Shown: piece after piece, positions 34,222-43,086 of the stretch
Position numbering within the stretch: position 1 is the stretch's first letter
Layout of the letters: the number at the start of each line of letters is the position of its first letter
Assembly (NCBI GenBank): GCA_019695115.1
Contig: JAIBAP010000015.1
Span: 34,855 to 98,854, forward strand
Direction of reading: 5' to 3'
DNA length: 64,000 bases
Origin: Caldilineales bacterium
Lineage (GTDB): Bacteria; Chloroflexota; Anaerolineae; J102
Program-made: the position numbers and the translations under genes
The notes under the pieces: generated by a model
Databases searched by the model: none
Told to the model about the DNA's origin: nothing
What the model saw: only the letters and a program-made list of their open reading frames with translations

Positions 34222-35529
34222 TCACGGATAGATGCCGCGCAACATCGTGGCGCGAGCCACGCGGTCGACAGCCAGGATGTAGGCGGCGGTGCGATTGTTG
34301 ACCTTGTGGCGTTCGGCGATGGTGAAGACCTCATCGAAGGCCCGGTTCATCACCTTTTCCAGCTTGTGATTGATCTCCTCCTCGCTCCAGAAAAAGTACT
34401 GCAAGTCCTGCACCCACTCGAAATAGGAAACCGTGACGCCGCCAGCATTGGCCAGGATGTCGGGGATGACGCAGGTGCCGTTCTCGTGGAAGATGGCGTC
34501 GGCCTCCGGCTCGGTGGGGCCGTTGGCCGCCTCGCCGATGATCTTGCAGTGGATACGCGGGGCGTTGTACTGGGTGATCTGCTTCTCCAGCGCCGCCGGG
34601 ATGAGGATGTCGCAGGGGATTTCCAGCAATTCGGCATTGGTCACGGTGTCGCAGCCGTCATAACCCACCACCGAGCCGGTGTCATGCTTCCAACGCAAAG
34701 CCTCCATGGGGTCGAAGCCCTTGGCGTTGTAAATGCCGCCCGTGCTGTCGCTGGCGGCAATGATCCTGGCCCCATCCTCGTGCAGCAGGCGCGCGGCAAT
34801 GTGACCGGCATTGCCATAGCCCTGCACCACCACCGTCGCGCCCTCTAGATCCAGCCCCAACCGCCTGGCTGCGCGCCGGATTGTGAACTGGCAGCCCCGC
34901 GCCGTGGCCTCGTTGCGCCCCAACGACCCGCCCAACTCCAGCGGCTTGCCCGTCACCACCGCCGGCACGGTGTAGCCTGCGCCCATGCTATAGGTGTCCA
35001 TCAGCCAGGCCATCGTCTGCGGGTTGGTATTCACATCCGGGGCCGGGATATCGCTCTGCGGCCCGATGATGATGCTGATCTCGGCCGTATAGCGCCGGGT
35101 CATCCGCTCCACCTCGCCGACGCTCATGCGCTTGGGGTCACAGACCACACCGCCCTTGGCCCCGCCATACGGAATCCCCACCACCGCCGTCTTCCACGCC
35201 ATCCACATCGCCAGCGCCTTCACCTCATCCAACGTCACATTGGGATGGAAACGAATCCCCCCCTTGGCCGGGCCTCTGGCCGTCGAATGCTGCACCCGGT
35301 GCCCGGTAAAAATCCCGATCTCACCGTCATCCATCCGCACCGGGAAGTTGACGGTCAGTTCCCGCTCCGGCGTGCGCAGCATCGAAAGCAGCCCCGCCGG
35401 ATACTGCTTGAGATAGGCTGCCGCCAGATCGAACTGCTTTTGGGCGATGGTGAAGGCGGAATCGCCCCCATCCACCGTCGCCGGCATGAGATCGGCTTCA
35501 GCTTTGGACATGACGACATTGTCACTCAT
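34222..35529 (-). CDS. gdhA: Glutamate dehydrogenase (Glu/Leu/Phe/Val family)
   Basis: It interconverts glutamate and 2-oxoglutarate plus ammonia. It has 435 residues. The catalytic region is GPAKGGIRFHP and KTAVVGIPYGGAKGGVVCDP with the active lysine. The Rossmann motif VVVQGYGNAGHIAARLL and PCDILIPAALEKQIT follow. AGGAG before the ATG supports the start. A well-formed promoter and a structured leader lie upstream. Coenzyme preference cannot be read reliably. Confidence 0.94.
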   Translation of the reverse strand: MSDNVVMSKAEADLMPATVDGGDSAFTIAQKQFDLAAAYLKQYPAGLLSMLRTPERELTVNFPVRMDDGEIGIFTGHRVQHSTARGPAKGGIRFHPNVTLDEVKALAMWMAWKTAVVGIPYGGAKGGVVCDPKRMSVGEVERMTRRYTAEISIIIGPQSDIPAPDVNTNPQTMAWLMDTYSMGAGYTVPAVVTGKPLELGGSLGRNEATARGCQFTIRRAARRLGLDLEGATVVVQGYGNAGHIAARLLHEDGARIIAASDSTGGIYNAKGFDPMEALRWKHDTGSVVGYDGCDTVTNAELLEIPCDILIPAALEKQITQYNAPRIHCKIIGEAANGPTEPEADAIFHENGTCVIPDILANAGGVTVSYFEWVQDLQYFFWSEEEINHKLEKVMNRAFDEVFTIAERHKVNNRTAAYILAVDRVARATMLRGIYP

Positions 35530-35575
35530 TGCTACTTCTCCTTTGAAGCATCGTTTATGAAGTTGTTGTTACAGA

Positions 35576-35621
35576 GCGAAAGCGGCCAGCCTGCATCCTC
35601 GCAGGGACTGCCCACTTTCGC
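35576..35621 (-). ncRNA. Candidate structured 5' leader of gdhA
   Basis: In the minus-strand transcript, GCGAAAG (35621-35615) pairs with CTTTCGC (35582-35576). Inside it, CCTGC and GCAGG pair around a GAGGAT loop. The element begins about 17 nt after the predicted transcription start and ends 46 nt before the ATG. It does not match a riboswitch class I can name. Confidence 0.3.
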
Positions 35622-35644
35622 CCCAAGCATCTGCTTGTAAGCAC

Positions 35645-35673
35645 AGTATAGCCGAAATCAAGCCCCTGCGCAA
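35645..35673 (-). promoter_or_regulatory. gdhA promoter
   Basis: On the minus strand TTGCGC, 17-bp spacer, TATACT. It gives a leader of about 109 nt. The remaining sequence of 35530-35824 holds only this and the divergent promoter. Confidence 0.6.
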
Positions 35674-35743
35674 TGCCCCCGCGACCGCTTCAAGCCATCT
35701 CCTCCCACGGCAAGCGAATTTCTATGAAGTTTTTGATAAAAAT

Positions 35744-35771
35744 TGACAGCCTCCTCCGACCATGCTATAGT
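35744..35771 (+). promoter_or_regulatory. Strong promoter of the SufR-like regulator gene
   Basis: TTGACA, 16-bp spacer, TGCTATAGT (extended -10). It lies about 55 bp before the GTG start at 35825. Confidence 0.75.
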
Positions 35772-35824
35772 GCCGAAGACAAGCCTTCCCACCTGACACC
35801 TGCCTTTGCTGCCCCTCGTGCGCC

Positions 35825-36493
35825 GTGCACCCCGTCCGCCGTTCCATCCTGGAAATCCTCAAGCGTGAAGAAAGCGCCACCGTCAACGACCTGGCCGAAA
35901 GGTTGGACATGGCGCCGGTATCGGTGCGCCACCATCTCGACCTGCTGATCGGCGATGGCCTGGTGGCCACGCCGCGCGTCCAGCGCAACGCCGGCGCCGG
36001 CCGCCCGCAGCAGATCTACGCCCTCACCGCCGAAGCCCACGCCTACTTCCCCAACCGCTATCGCGAACTGGCCAACAGCACCCTCGCAGTCCTGAAGCAG
36101 ACCCTGCCGCCCGACATCCTGCTGACGACGATGCGCGACTTCGCCCACCGCACCGCGGCCCAGGCTTCACCCGGTCTCGACGGTCTGCCGGCGGCCCAGC
36201 GTCTGCAAATCACCGTCCATCTGCTCAACGACATGGGCTACATGGCCGGCTACGAAGCCAGCAACGGCGACACGGTGTTGCACACCTGCAACTGCCCCTA
36301 CGCCGACCTGGCCGGCGACCACCAGGAGCTTTGCCACATGGACTTGTCGTTGGTGGGTGAATTGACCGGGCTGGAGGCAGAGCGCATCCATCACATCGCC
36401 AACGGCGACGGCCGCTGCTCGTATCGGCTCTGCCCGCGCAACGCCCTCACCCCACCCGACCTCCCCCTCGCCGCCGAACCCCACCCCGCCTGA
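35825..36493 (+). CDS. SufR-like (COG2345) winged-helix regulator with Fe-S cysteines
   Basis: This 222-residue regulator has an N-terminal DeoR/ArsR-type winged helix (RRSILEILKREESATVNDLA, then VSVRHHLDLLIGDGL, residues 4-50). The C-terminal sensor has cysteines in TCNCPYADLAGDHQELC and GRCSYRLC, the pattern thought to hold an Fe-S cluster in SufR-type proteins. GTG start. It precedes moaA and an A-type Fe-S carrier. Fe-S sensing is inferred. Confidence 0.85.
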   Translation: MHPVRRSILEILKREESATVNDLAERLDMAPVSVRHHLDLLIGDGLVATPRVQRNAGAGRPQQIYALTAEAHAYFPNRYRELANSTLAVLKQTLPPDILLTTMRDFAHRTAAQASPGLDGLPAAQRLQITVHLLNDMGYMAGYEASNGDTVLHTCNCPYADLAGDHQELCHMDLSLVGELTGLEAERIHHIANGDGRCSYRLCPRNALTPPDLPLAAEPHPA

Positions 36494-36616
36494 ACATCCC
36501 CCAGCGCCCGACCAGGGCGCCGCTGCCCGCCGATGCCTGCCATCGCCCTCACCCCCCCGTCTGAACTCAGCCCCATCCTCTGGCCGCTACCCGACCAGCT
36601 CACGGCCGGGGCGAGA

Positions 36617-37594
36617 ATGAGCGACCAGTTCGGGCGGCGGATGAACTACCTACGCATCTCGCTGACCGACGCCTGCAACCTGCGCTGTGTGTATTGCATG
36701 CCCGAACGGATGACCTTCCGCCCGCGGCAGGAGTTGATGACCGACGCCGAACTCCTGACCCTGGCCGGGATCATGGTCGATCTGGGTGTGGACAAGATCC
36801 GGCTGACCGGTGGCGAACCCACCGTGCGGCCCAACCTGGTCGAGATCGCCCGCCGCCTGGCCCAACTGCCCGGCCTGAACGAGCTGGCCATGACCACCAA
36901 CGGCGTGCTCCTGCCCCAGCTGGCCGAACCGCTGGCGCGCGCCGGCCTCAACCGCATCAACATCTCCATCGACACCCTCGACCCGGCCAAATTCAAGCGC
37001 ATCACCCGCTGGGGCAGCCTGGACTCCGTCTGGGCCGGGCTGGAGGCAGCCGAGGCGGCGGGGCTGCGCCCGATCAAGATCAACGCCGTCGTCACGCGCG
37101 GGTTCAATGACGAAGAAGTGGTCGATCTGGCCCGCTTGTCGCTCGAACGCGACTGGGACATCCGCTTCATCGAACTGATGCCTTTTGCTGGCGAAGCCGA
37201 TTTCGCCCAACACGCCGTCGTGCCCTCGTCCGAGACGCGGGCGCGCATCGAGGCTGCACTTGGCCCCTTGCAGGAACTCCCCGGCCACGACCGCCGCGAC
37301 CCGGCCCGACCCTATCGACTGCCCGGCGCCCGCGGCGCCCTGGGCTTCATCAGCTCCATCACCGAGCCGTTCTGCGCCGGCTGCAACCGCATCCGCCTGA
37401 CCGCCGACGGCAAGCTGCGGCTGTGCCTGCTGCGCGATGGCGAGATCGACCTCCTGACCAGGCTACGCCAGGGCGCCAGCGCCGAAACCCTGCAGAAGGA
37501 GATCACAGCCGCGGTCTGGCGCAAACCCTGGGGCCACGGCCTGCCCGAGGGCCTCATCCCGCAATCCCGCCTCATGTCGCAGATCGGCGGCTGA
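36617..37594 (+). CDS. moaA: GTP 3',8-cyclase (MoaA), radical SAM
   Basis: It starts molybdopterin synthesis by rearranging GTP. The radical SAM cluster motif is CNLRCVYC. The C-terminal second cluster is FCAGCNRIRLTADGKLRLCLL, with Cys spacing typical of MoaA. KIRLTGGEPTVRPNL binds S-adenosylmethionine. The protein ends GLPEGLIPQSRLMSQIGG and so lacks the usual exact C-terminal GG by no more than the family variation. ATG 36617 begins the conserved part; an upstream ATG at 36533 would add 28 residues. Confidence 0.93.
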   Translation: MSDQFGRRMNYLRISLTDACNLRCVYCMPERMTFRPRQELMTDAELLTLAGIMVDLGVDKIRLTGGEPTVRPNLVEIARRLAQLPGLNELAMTTNGVLLPQLAEPLARAGLNRINISIDTLDPAKFKRITRWGSLDSVWAGLEAAEAAGLRPIKINAVVTRGFNDEEVVDLARLSLERDWDIRFIELMPFAGEADFAQHAVVPSSETRARIEAALGPLQELPGHDRRDPARPYRLPGARGALGFISSITEPFCAGCNRIRLTADGKLRLCLLRDGEIDLLTRLRQGASAETLQKEITAAVWRKPWGHGLPEGLIPQSRLMSQIGG

Positions 37595-37635
37595 TCAGAA
37601 CCCACACTGCTCCCACCATCCGGTGTCCCTGTTAC

Positions 37636-37663
37636 TTTACAAACACACTATTTCGTTTACAAT
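37636..37663 (+). promoter_or_regulatory. Promoter of the A-type Fe-S carrier gene
   Basis: TTTACA, 16-bp spacer, TACAAT in an AT-rich patch. It lies about 50 bp before the ATG at 37712. Confidence 0.6.
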
Positions 37664-37711
37664 ACTCTCCAACTCCTCGAACCCACCATCATTCATCCTG
37701 AGGCATCCTCC

Positions 37712-38125
37712 ATGGCACTCGACACCCTCACCCCGCCCACCATCGACACCACCACCGGCGTCATCCTCACCACTTCGGCTGCCACCAAGCTGCAAGAAAT
37801 CCTGGTTCAGAAAGGCGTCGCCGAAACGCACGGCCTGCGCGTCTTCGTCCAGGGCGGCGGCTGCGGCGGCATGAAATACGGCATGACCTTCGACAATGCC
37901 CCCCGCGCCGACGACGAAGTCTACGTCCAGCACGGCCTCAAGGTCATCGTCGACCCCGTCAGCCTCTTCTACATCAACGGCGCCCGCATCGACTGGGTGG
38001 ACAGCCTGATGGGCGGCGGTTTCAACATCGAAAACCCCAACGCCGTCAGCTCCTGCGGTTGCGGCAGTTCGTTCCGCACCTCGCACAGCCACACCGGCGA
38101 AGCCATGCCGGAATCTTGCCACTAA
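37712..38125 (+). CDS. A-type iron-sulfur carrier (HesB/IscA/ErpA family)
   Basis: This 137-residue protein delivers Fe-S clusters to client enzymes. The core is LTTSAATKLQEILVQKG, FVQGGGCGGMKYGM with the first Cys and a C-terminal SCGCGSSF with the Cys pair. A short His/Ser tail follows (TSHSHTGEAMPESCH). The neighbouring SufR-like regulator and Fe-S enzyme MoaA fit this role. Confidence 0.93.
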   Translation: MALDTLTPPTIDTTTGVILTTSAATKLQEILVQKGVAETHGLRVFVQGGGCGGMKYGMTFDNAPRADDEVYVQHGLKVIVDPVSLFYINGARIDWVDSLMGGGFNIENPNAVSSCGCGSSFRTSHSHTGEAMPESCH

Positions 38126-38133
38126 GCCCTGAC

Positions 38134-38514
38134 GTGGCCGAACGCCGTTTGTTCACGCTGGCCGAGGCGAACGCCCTCCTGCCGCGATTGACGGCGCTAC
38201 TCGATCAACTACGAGCCGCTCGCGATGCAATCCGAGCGGCTCGCGCTGATCTCTTGCCCGTCTTGGAGGCGGCGGTGGGCAATGGCGGCAGCCGCAAAGC
38301 CGGCGAGTTGTTGCCCCATTTCCGGCGGATGGAGGAAGCCCTGCTCACCATCCAGGGGTTGGGACTCGAATTGCGCGACATCGACGCCGGGCTGGTCGAT
38401 TTTCCGTCGCAACGAGGGGGGCGGGTGGTCTATTTGTGCTGGCGCTATGGCGAAGACGCCATCCGCTTTTGGCACGACCTCGACGCTGGCTTTGCCGGGC
38501 GCCGGCCGCTGTGA
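38134..38514 (+). CDS. DUF2203 family protein
   Basis: This conserved bacterial protein of 126 residues has no assigned function. It starts with the family motif RLFTLAEANALLPRLTALL, continues with a helical hairpin and ends GGRVVYLCWRYGEDAIRFWH. The GTG at 38134 places this motif at the N-terminus and lies 8 bp after the Fe-S carrier gene. Confidence 0.85.
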   Translation: MAERRLFTLAEANALLPRLTALLDQLRAARDAIRAARADLLPVLEAAVGNGGSRKAGELLPHFRRMEEALLTIQGLGLELRDIDAGLVDFPSQRGGRVVYLCWRYGEDAIRFWHDLDAGFAGRRPL

Positions 38515-38565
38515 TCGGCGACGTGCGGGCGCCGGCAACCTGAAGACCAGGGGACGCACGCGGAC

Positions 38566-38937
38566 ATGGACGCATGGCAACCGCTGCACTTCTTGGGCGA
38601 ACCGATCACGGTGGAGTGGGACGAGGCGCCCGTGTTCAGCAAACGGCCGGGGTGTCCCGATCGTTTTATCTGGCGGGGGGAAGTGTGGCCGGTGGCCGAA
38701 TTGCTGAGCGAGCGCAGCGACTACGCCCGGCGCGGGCGCTTTGCCAACAACATGCGGCCTGAGCACGCCGAAGCAGCCGCGGAACGGGGGTCGTGGGGGG
38801 TGGGGCGCACCTATTTTGTGGTGCAGGTGGAGGGTGGGAGGGTATTCGAACTCTATTATGACCGCGCCCCGCAGGGCGCGCGGCGCCAGGGGACATGGTT
38901 CCTCTACCAAGAGATGGGCCGCTCCCCTGATGCCTGA
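38566..38937 (+). CDS. DUF6504 family protein
   Basis: This 123-residue protein resembles the DUF6504 group: FLGEPITVEWDEAPVFSKRPGCPDRFIWRG in two blocks, then GRTYFVVQVEGGRVFELYYD and a final GTWFLYQEM. The family is small and beta-rich and often lies near DNA polymerase IV or cell-division genes in actinobacteria. Its role is unknown. It follows the DUF2203 gene by 51 bp. Confidence 0.75.
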   Translation: MDAWQPLHFLGEPITVEWDEAPVFSKRPGCPDRFIWRGEVWPVAELLSERSDYARRGRFANNMRPEHAEAAAERGSWGVGRTYFVVQVEGGRVFELYYDRAPQGARRQGTWFLYQEMGRSPDA

Positions 38938-38972
38938 CCAACGAGGCATCGACTCTTTTGATCTGGAAGGTG

Positions 38973-38978
38973 TATAAT
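38973..38978 (+). promoter_or_regulatory. -10 box of the PIG-L gene (leaderless spacing)
   Basis: A perfect TATAAT ends 7 nt before the ATG at 38986. No ribosome binding site is present. Confidence 0.65.
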
Positions 38979-38985
38979 CGCTGCT

Positions 38986-39786
38986 ATGTCTGTTCAACTT
39001 CGCATCCTTGCCATCTTTGCCCATCCCGACGATGAGTTGGGGACGGGGGGAACCCTGGCCAAATACGCCCACCAGGGCGCCGACATCACCCTGGTCTGCG
39101 CCACCCGCGGCGAGGCCGCCACCATCTATTGCGACGACTGCGCCACACCCGCGACGCTGGCTGCCGTCCGCACCGCCGAACTGGAGTGCTGTTGCCGGCA
39201 TCTGGGCATCGAGCATCTGGAATGGCTGGATTGGCCCGACGGTGGGGTGCAGTCGGCGCCGGAGGCGATGGCCCAGCTGGTGCCGCTCGTCCGGCGCCTG
39301 CGCCCGCACGTCCTCCTCACCCACGCCCATCACGGCGGCTACCCTCACCCCGACCACCTGGGCGTCCATGCCCGCGTCCGCGCCGCCTTTGACGCCGCCG
39401 CCGACCCGACCTTCGGCCCTGAATTCGGCCCGGCCTGGGCCACGCCAAAGCTGTACGTCCGCGCCATCCCCGAAACTGCCTTCGATCTTGTCCCTGGCTT
39501 TCGCGACTATCGTGTTCAACTCAACGGCCAGGCGCTGCCTTTTCAGGCCGACCCGCCCGAACACATCCATTGCTCGATCGACACCTCTGCCTGGGTGGAT
39601 GCACGGCTGGCGGGATGGCAGTGCCACCGATCGCAGCACAACCCCAACGGCCTCTTCAGCGCCCTGCCTGAAGAAGTGCAGCGTCTGGTCTATAGTCACG
39701 AACACCTGCGGCTGTTCGCCCACCATCTGCCTGCCGACCTGCCGCCGCACGACAGCCTGGAAGCCGGTTTGAGCGACGATGACTGA
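38986..39786 (+). CDS. PIG-L/LmbE-family deacetylase
   Basis: This 266-residue zinc hydrolase has the family motif AIFAHPDDELGTGGTLAKYA with zinc ligands His-Pro-Asp-Asp, GADITLVCATRGEA and a second zinc His in GGYPHPDHLGVH. Members remove acetyl groups from N-acetylglucosaminyl lipids, mycothiol precursors and other sugars. The exact substrate is unknown. The next gene overlaps by 8 bp. Confidence 0.9.
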   Translation: MSVQLRILAIFAHPDDELGTGGTLAKYAHQGADITLVCATRGEAATIYCDDCATPATLAAVRTAELECCCRHLGIEHLEWLDWPDGGVQSAPEAMAQLVPLVRRLRPHVLLTHAHHGGYPHPDHLGVHARVRAAFDAAADPTFGPEFGPAWATPKLYVRAIPETAFDLVPGFRDYRVQLNGQALPFQADPPEHIHCSIDTSAWVDARLAGWQCHRSQHNPNGLFSALPEEVQRLVYSHEHLRLFAHHLPADLPPHDSLEAGLSDDD

Positions 39787-40198
39787 CCCCACCACGGACC
39801 TGATCATCAACCTGCGCCATTGCAGCGCCTGGGCAGTCATCTGTCTGGACTTGCTGAGTACGCACCCCACGCCCGAAGCAGATCTCTTTTTGCGCCGGAT
39901 GCGTGACGAGGAGCAGATGGCCGTGGAATTGCTGGCGCGCGCGTTGCGCGAGTCGGGGACGCCGCCGGGGCTGCTTGGCCCAGACGAGGACTTGATCGCC
40001 GATGCGCGGCGCCGCCGCGACCAGACGACGCGACTGCAATTCGTTGCTGTGGGGCTGGAACGCTCGTTAGCCTGGTACCAGAACCACTTGGCCGGCGCAG
40101 ACTCACCCCACCATCAACTCTGGCAAACCCTCCACGACCGCCAACTCGTCCTTCTGAGCGAGGCCAGGCGTCTTCTGGGTATATCTGATAACCAATAA
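39779..40198 (+). CDS. Helical hypothetical protein
   Basis: I do not recognise this 139-residue protein with confidence. It is almost entirely helical, with acidic and His residues (RRMRDEEQMAVELLARAL, WQTLHDRQLVLLSEARRLL) suggesting a ferritin-like or DUF2383-like bundle. It overlaps the PIG-L gene by 8 bp and may be co-translated with it. Confidence 0.6.
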   Translation: MTDPTTDLIINLRHCSAWAVICLDLLSTHPTPEADLFLRRMRDEEQMAVELLARALRESGTPPGLLGPDEDLIADARRRRDQTTRLQFVAVGLERSLAWYQNHLAGADSPHHQLWQTLHDRQLVLLSEARRLLGISDNQ

Positions 40199-40232
40199 TA
40201 CCCACCGAACTCTTTTGAGGAGCCAAAAAAAC

Positions 40233-41087
40233 ATGTCCATTCAAACCATCGGCGTTGTCGGCTGCGGCCTCATGGGCTCCGGCATCGTCGAAGTCTGCGC
40301 CCGTTCGGGCTTCGATGTCATCGTCGGCGAGATGAACGACGATTTCCTACGCTCTGGCCTGGCTCGGGTGAACAAATCGATCGAGCGCGGGGTCAGCCGC
40401 GGCAAAATCAGCGCCGAAGAAGCACAGGCGACGCTCGGCCGCATCCGCGGCACCACCGAACCAGAAGACTTCGCCCCCGTCGACCTCGTGATCGAGGCCG
40501 TCACCGAAGACATCGAACTCAAACAGCGCATCTTCCGCCGTCTGGATGCCGTCGTCGGGCCGGAAGTCATCCTGGCCTCCAACACCTCGTCGATCAGCAT
40601 CGCCGCCCTTGCCGCCGTCACCAAACGCCCCGACCGCGTGCTGGGGATGCATTTCTTCAACCCCGTGCCGGTGATGGCCCTGCTCGAGCTGGTGCGCGGC
40701 ATCCTCACCAGCGACGAAACCCTGGCCGTTGCCCAGGACATCGGCGCCCGCCTGGGCAAGACGACGGTGGTGGCCAAGGATAGCCCCGGCTTCATCGTCA
40801 ACCGCTTGCTGATCCCCTACATCATCGACGCCATCAAACTGTACGAGGCCGGTCTGGCGACCAAAGAGGACATCGATGCCGGCGTCAAGCTGGGGCTGGC
40901 CCACCCCATGGGGCCGCTGACCCTGACCGATCTGGTGGGCCTGGACACCACCCTGGCCGTGGCCGATGTCTTGTACGCCGAATACGGCGAGCCGCGCTTC
41001 AAAGCACCGCCGCTGCTGCGCCAGATGGTGACGGCCGGTCTGCTGGGCCGCAAGTCGGGCCGTGGTTTCTACACCTACGGTTCCTGA
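40233..41087 (+). CDS. 3-hydroxyacyl-CoA dehydrogenase (3-hydroxybutyryl-CoA type)
   Basis: This NAD-dependent enzyme of 284 residues oxidises 3-hydroxyacyl-CoA. It has GVVGCGLMGSGIVEVCARSG (Rossmann), ASNTSSISIAALAA, MHFFNPVPVMALLELV with the catalytic His, and the C-terminal HPMGPLTLTDLVGLD. GAGGAG precedes the ATG at 40233. It stands alone, far from the catabolic cluster, and the next gene starts inside its end. Confidence 0.94.
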   Translation: MSIQTIGVVGCGLMGSGIVEVCARSGFDVIVGEMNDDFLRSGLARVNKSIERGVSRGKISAEEAQATLGRIRGTTEPEDFAPVDLVIEAVTEDIELKQRIFRRLDAVVGPEVILASNTSSISIAALAAVTKRPDRVLGMHFFNPVPVMALLELVRGILTSDETLAVAQDIGARLGKTTVVAKDSPGFIVNRLLIPYIIDAIKLYEAGLATKEDIDAGVKLGLAHPMGPLTLTDLVGLDTTLAVADVLYAEYGEPRFKAPPLLRQMVTAGLLGRKSGRGFYTYGS

Positions 41088-41853
41088 CCCTGGCCCGCCG
41101 CCCGCGGCCCTGGCTCTGGCCCACCATTGGCTGGCCGAGGAGCCGCAATCGGCGCTGGCCAACTTCACCTGGGTCAACAACGTCACCACGGCTGCCGGCC
41201 ACTGCCATTTCGCCTGGGATGGCACGGGCGAGGCCGTCCATTGCCTGGCCCGGCGGCGTGGTCTGCCCTTCACTGCCATCTCGGTGGAGGGCAGCGACCC
41301 GGCCATCGTCCGCCGCCTCGCCGCCGAACTGCTCCCGGCCGGTCAGTCGGCCTACACCCTGGCCCCGCCCCGCCTCGCCGCCGTTCTCGGCCAGGCGGCG
41401 CAGGTGGAGGAAAGCCATCCGGAATGGCAGATGGTTTTCCGCCCGACGGCCACTGCCCTCGACCCCGGCCCCGCCCGTCCCCTCAGCCTGGCCGACCTGC
41501 CGGCGATGCAACGGCTGGCCCAAGTCGGCGAGGCCATGGTCTTCAGCCCCGAATCGTTGCAGCGGGGCGCCTTCTTTGGCGTCTTCGCGGCCGATGAGCT
41601 TGTGGCCATGGGCGGGGTGCAGAACGAACTTCCGGGCTGGGCCGAGATCGGCTCCATCGTCACTCACCCGGCCCACCGCCGGCAGGGCTACGCCGCCCAG
41701 GTCGTCAGCGCCCTCATCCGGCATCTGGCGGCCAGCGACCGGCGCGTCTTCCTCTGCCTCTTCCAGACCAACACCCCCGCCCGCGCCCTCTACGAAAAAC
41801 TCGGTTTCGCCATCGCCAACGAGCTGCACCTGCTGCATTGGCGTCTACCCTGA
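41062..41853 (+). CDS. GNAT-family acetyltransferase
   Basis: This 263-residue protein has a poorly conserved N-terminal half and a C-terminal GNAT domain. The latter has VAMGGVQNELPGWAEIGSIVTHPAHRRQGYAAQVVSAL in segments, with the acetyl-CoA loop RRQGYA, and NTPARALYEKLGF. A GTG start overlaps the previous gene by 26 bp, and no better start is seen. The acceptor is unknown. Confidence 0.82.
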   Translation: MVSTPTVPDPGPPPAALALAHHWLAEEPQSALANFTWVNNVTTAAGHCHFAWDGTGEAVHCLARRRGLPFTAISVEGSDPAIVRRLAAELLPAGQSAYTLAPPRLAAVLGQAAQVEESHPEWQMVFRPTATALDPGPARPLSLADLPAMQRLAQVGEAMVFSPESLQRGAFFGVFAADELVAMGGVQNELPGWAEIGSIVTHPAHRRQGYAAQVVSALIRHLAASDRRVFLCLFQTNTPARALYEKLGFAIANELHLLHWRLP

Positions 41854-41859
41854 CCAGGG

Positions 41860-42327
41860 TTGATAAGGCAAGCATCCCATTCCCACCTGACCTTGTCCCT
41901 CCTCTCCCTCCCCCTCCACCCTCGTCTCGTCCACTTCCCCATCGCCTTGCTGCTGGCGGGAAGCGTTGCCATCCTGGTCTACGAATGGCGGCGCTACCGG
42001 TGGCTGGCCGGGTGGGGTTTCCTGGCCCTGCTGGCCGGCTGGGCGCTCACCCTGCCGGGGATCATCACCGGGCTGATCGACAAGTCGGCCCTGCCCCCCG
42101 ATTCCGAGGCCAACCGCGTCGCCAACCTGCACACCACCGCCATCTTCGTCATGTGGGCGGTCTATGGGCTGGCCCTCTATTGGGGCTGGTTGTGGCGTGA
42201 AGACATGGATAAGGACGGTCGACGCTGGAAACTTGCCGTCCTGCTCATCCTGGCCTCGGTCATCCTGCTGGCTGCTGGCGACCTGGGCGGAAGACTGGTG
42301 TATGAACTGGGGGTTGGCGTGGACTGA
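41860..42327 (+). CDS. DUF2231 membrane protein
   Basis: This membrane protein has about 155 residues and four helices: LPLHPRLVHFPIALLLAGSV (family start), WGFLALLAGWALTLPGIITG, HTTAIFVMWAVYGLALYWGW and a last helix. The conserved His in HPRLVHFP is typical and may bind haem or metal. The start (TTG at 41860) is uncertain; TTG 41893 is an option. A strong terminator follows. Confidence 0.82.
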   Translation: MIRQASHSHLTLSLLSLPLHPRLVHFPIALLLAGSVAILVYEWRRYRWLAGWGFLALLAGWALTLPGIITGLIDKSALPPDSEANRVANLHTTAIFVMWAVYGLALYWGWLWREDMDKDGRRWKLAVLLILASVILLAAGDLGGRLVYELGVGVD

Positions 42328-42448
42328 GTGCGGACAGATGAAAAACTCGTCATCAGGATTGTAAGCAAGTCAACTGCTTAGCATCCCTAATTACCCTACA
42401 CTAGGCTCGTTCGTTTTGATTACCCCGGGGGAGGGGATAATAGTGAAG

Positions 42449-42478
42449 GCCCAGGAGATTTGATGCTCCTGGGCTTTT
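42449..42478 (+). terminator. Intrinsic terminator
   Basis: GCCCAGGAG, 8-nt loop, CTCCTGGGC, then TTTTGC. A perfect 9-bp GC-rich stem with a T-run, 120 bp after the DUF2231 gene and before a convergent DUF1905 gene. Confidence 0.85.
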
Positions 42479-42498
42479 GCTTTCTATGGAGTTTTTCT

Positions 42499-42771
42499 TT
42501 AGCCCTCGTCGTCCTCGACCTGGTCGAGGATGACCACCACTTCTTCACCTTCCAGGATGTCCAGTTCCTGGCGCTTGCGGGCGCTGATCATGATGAAGTG
42601 CCGGCCGTCGCCGGTGGGGAAGGCGGAGCCGTCGTAATCGCCGCCGTTGATCGTGCCCCGCACCTTCACTCGCGCTCGGCTGCGAAGATCGACACTGACC
42701 AGGCGAGGAAACTCGACGCAGTAATAGTTGCCACGCCGCACCAAAGGCCCAGCGAAGTGGATCAATGCCAT
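42499..42771 (-). CDS. DUF1905 domain protein
   Basis: This is a 90-residue beta-barrel protein. MALIHFAGPLVRRGNYYCVEFP, RARVKVRGTINGGDYDGSAFPTGDG in two blocks and GEEVVVILDQVEDDEG match DUF1905, often found with YdeI-type domains. Function is unknown. It converges on the terminator at 42449. Confidence 0.8.
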   Translation of the reverse strand: MALIHFAGPLVRRGNYYCVEFPRLVSVDLRSRARVKVRGTINGGDYDGSAFPTGDGRHFIMISARKRQELDILEGEEVVVILDQVEDDEG

Positions 42772-43086
42772 CGGGCCGCGCTCCTGAGCGAAGAAAGCGG
42801 AAAGAAATCAGCCATTGGTGGGAATTCTAAGCGAAGCCAAGACCGGTTGACAAAAAAAGTCGGCTTCTTGTACTGTCGGCAACGGCCTGTGTGCTCCTGG
42901 TCTCGGCGCATGCGCCTCATGGCGCTCCTGTTCCGGAACGACGCCTTTGCTGATGGCGGCCAGGATGCAAAATGGAGGGATGATCGCGACCGGCAGGTGA
43001 ACTCGGCGGGGCCAGGACGAGCCAGGGTGGGCAAATCCGGCGGGGTCGGTTCTGGTGCGGCCAGCTGGCGCGCATTTTCTGGCCGC
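42772..43086. other. Spacer without a recognised gene, containing a promoter
   Basis: About 315 bp with no convincing coding sequence. TTGACA (42847-42852), 18-bp spacer and TACTGT (42871-42876) form a good plus-strand promoter. A transcript from there would run about 260 nt before the FNR-type promoter, so an untranslated leader or small RNA is possible. Confidence 0.5.
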
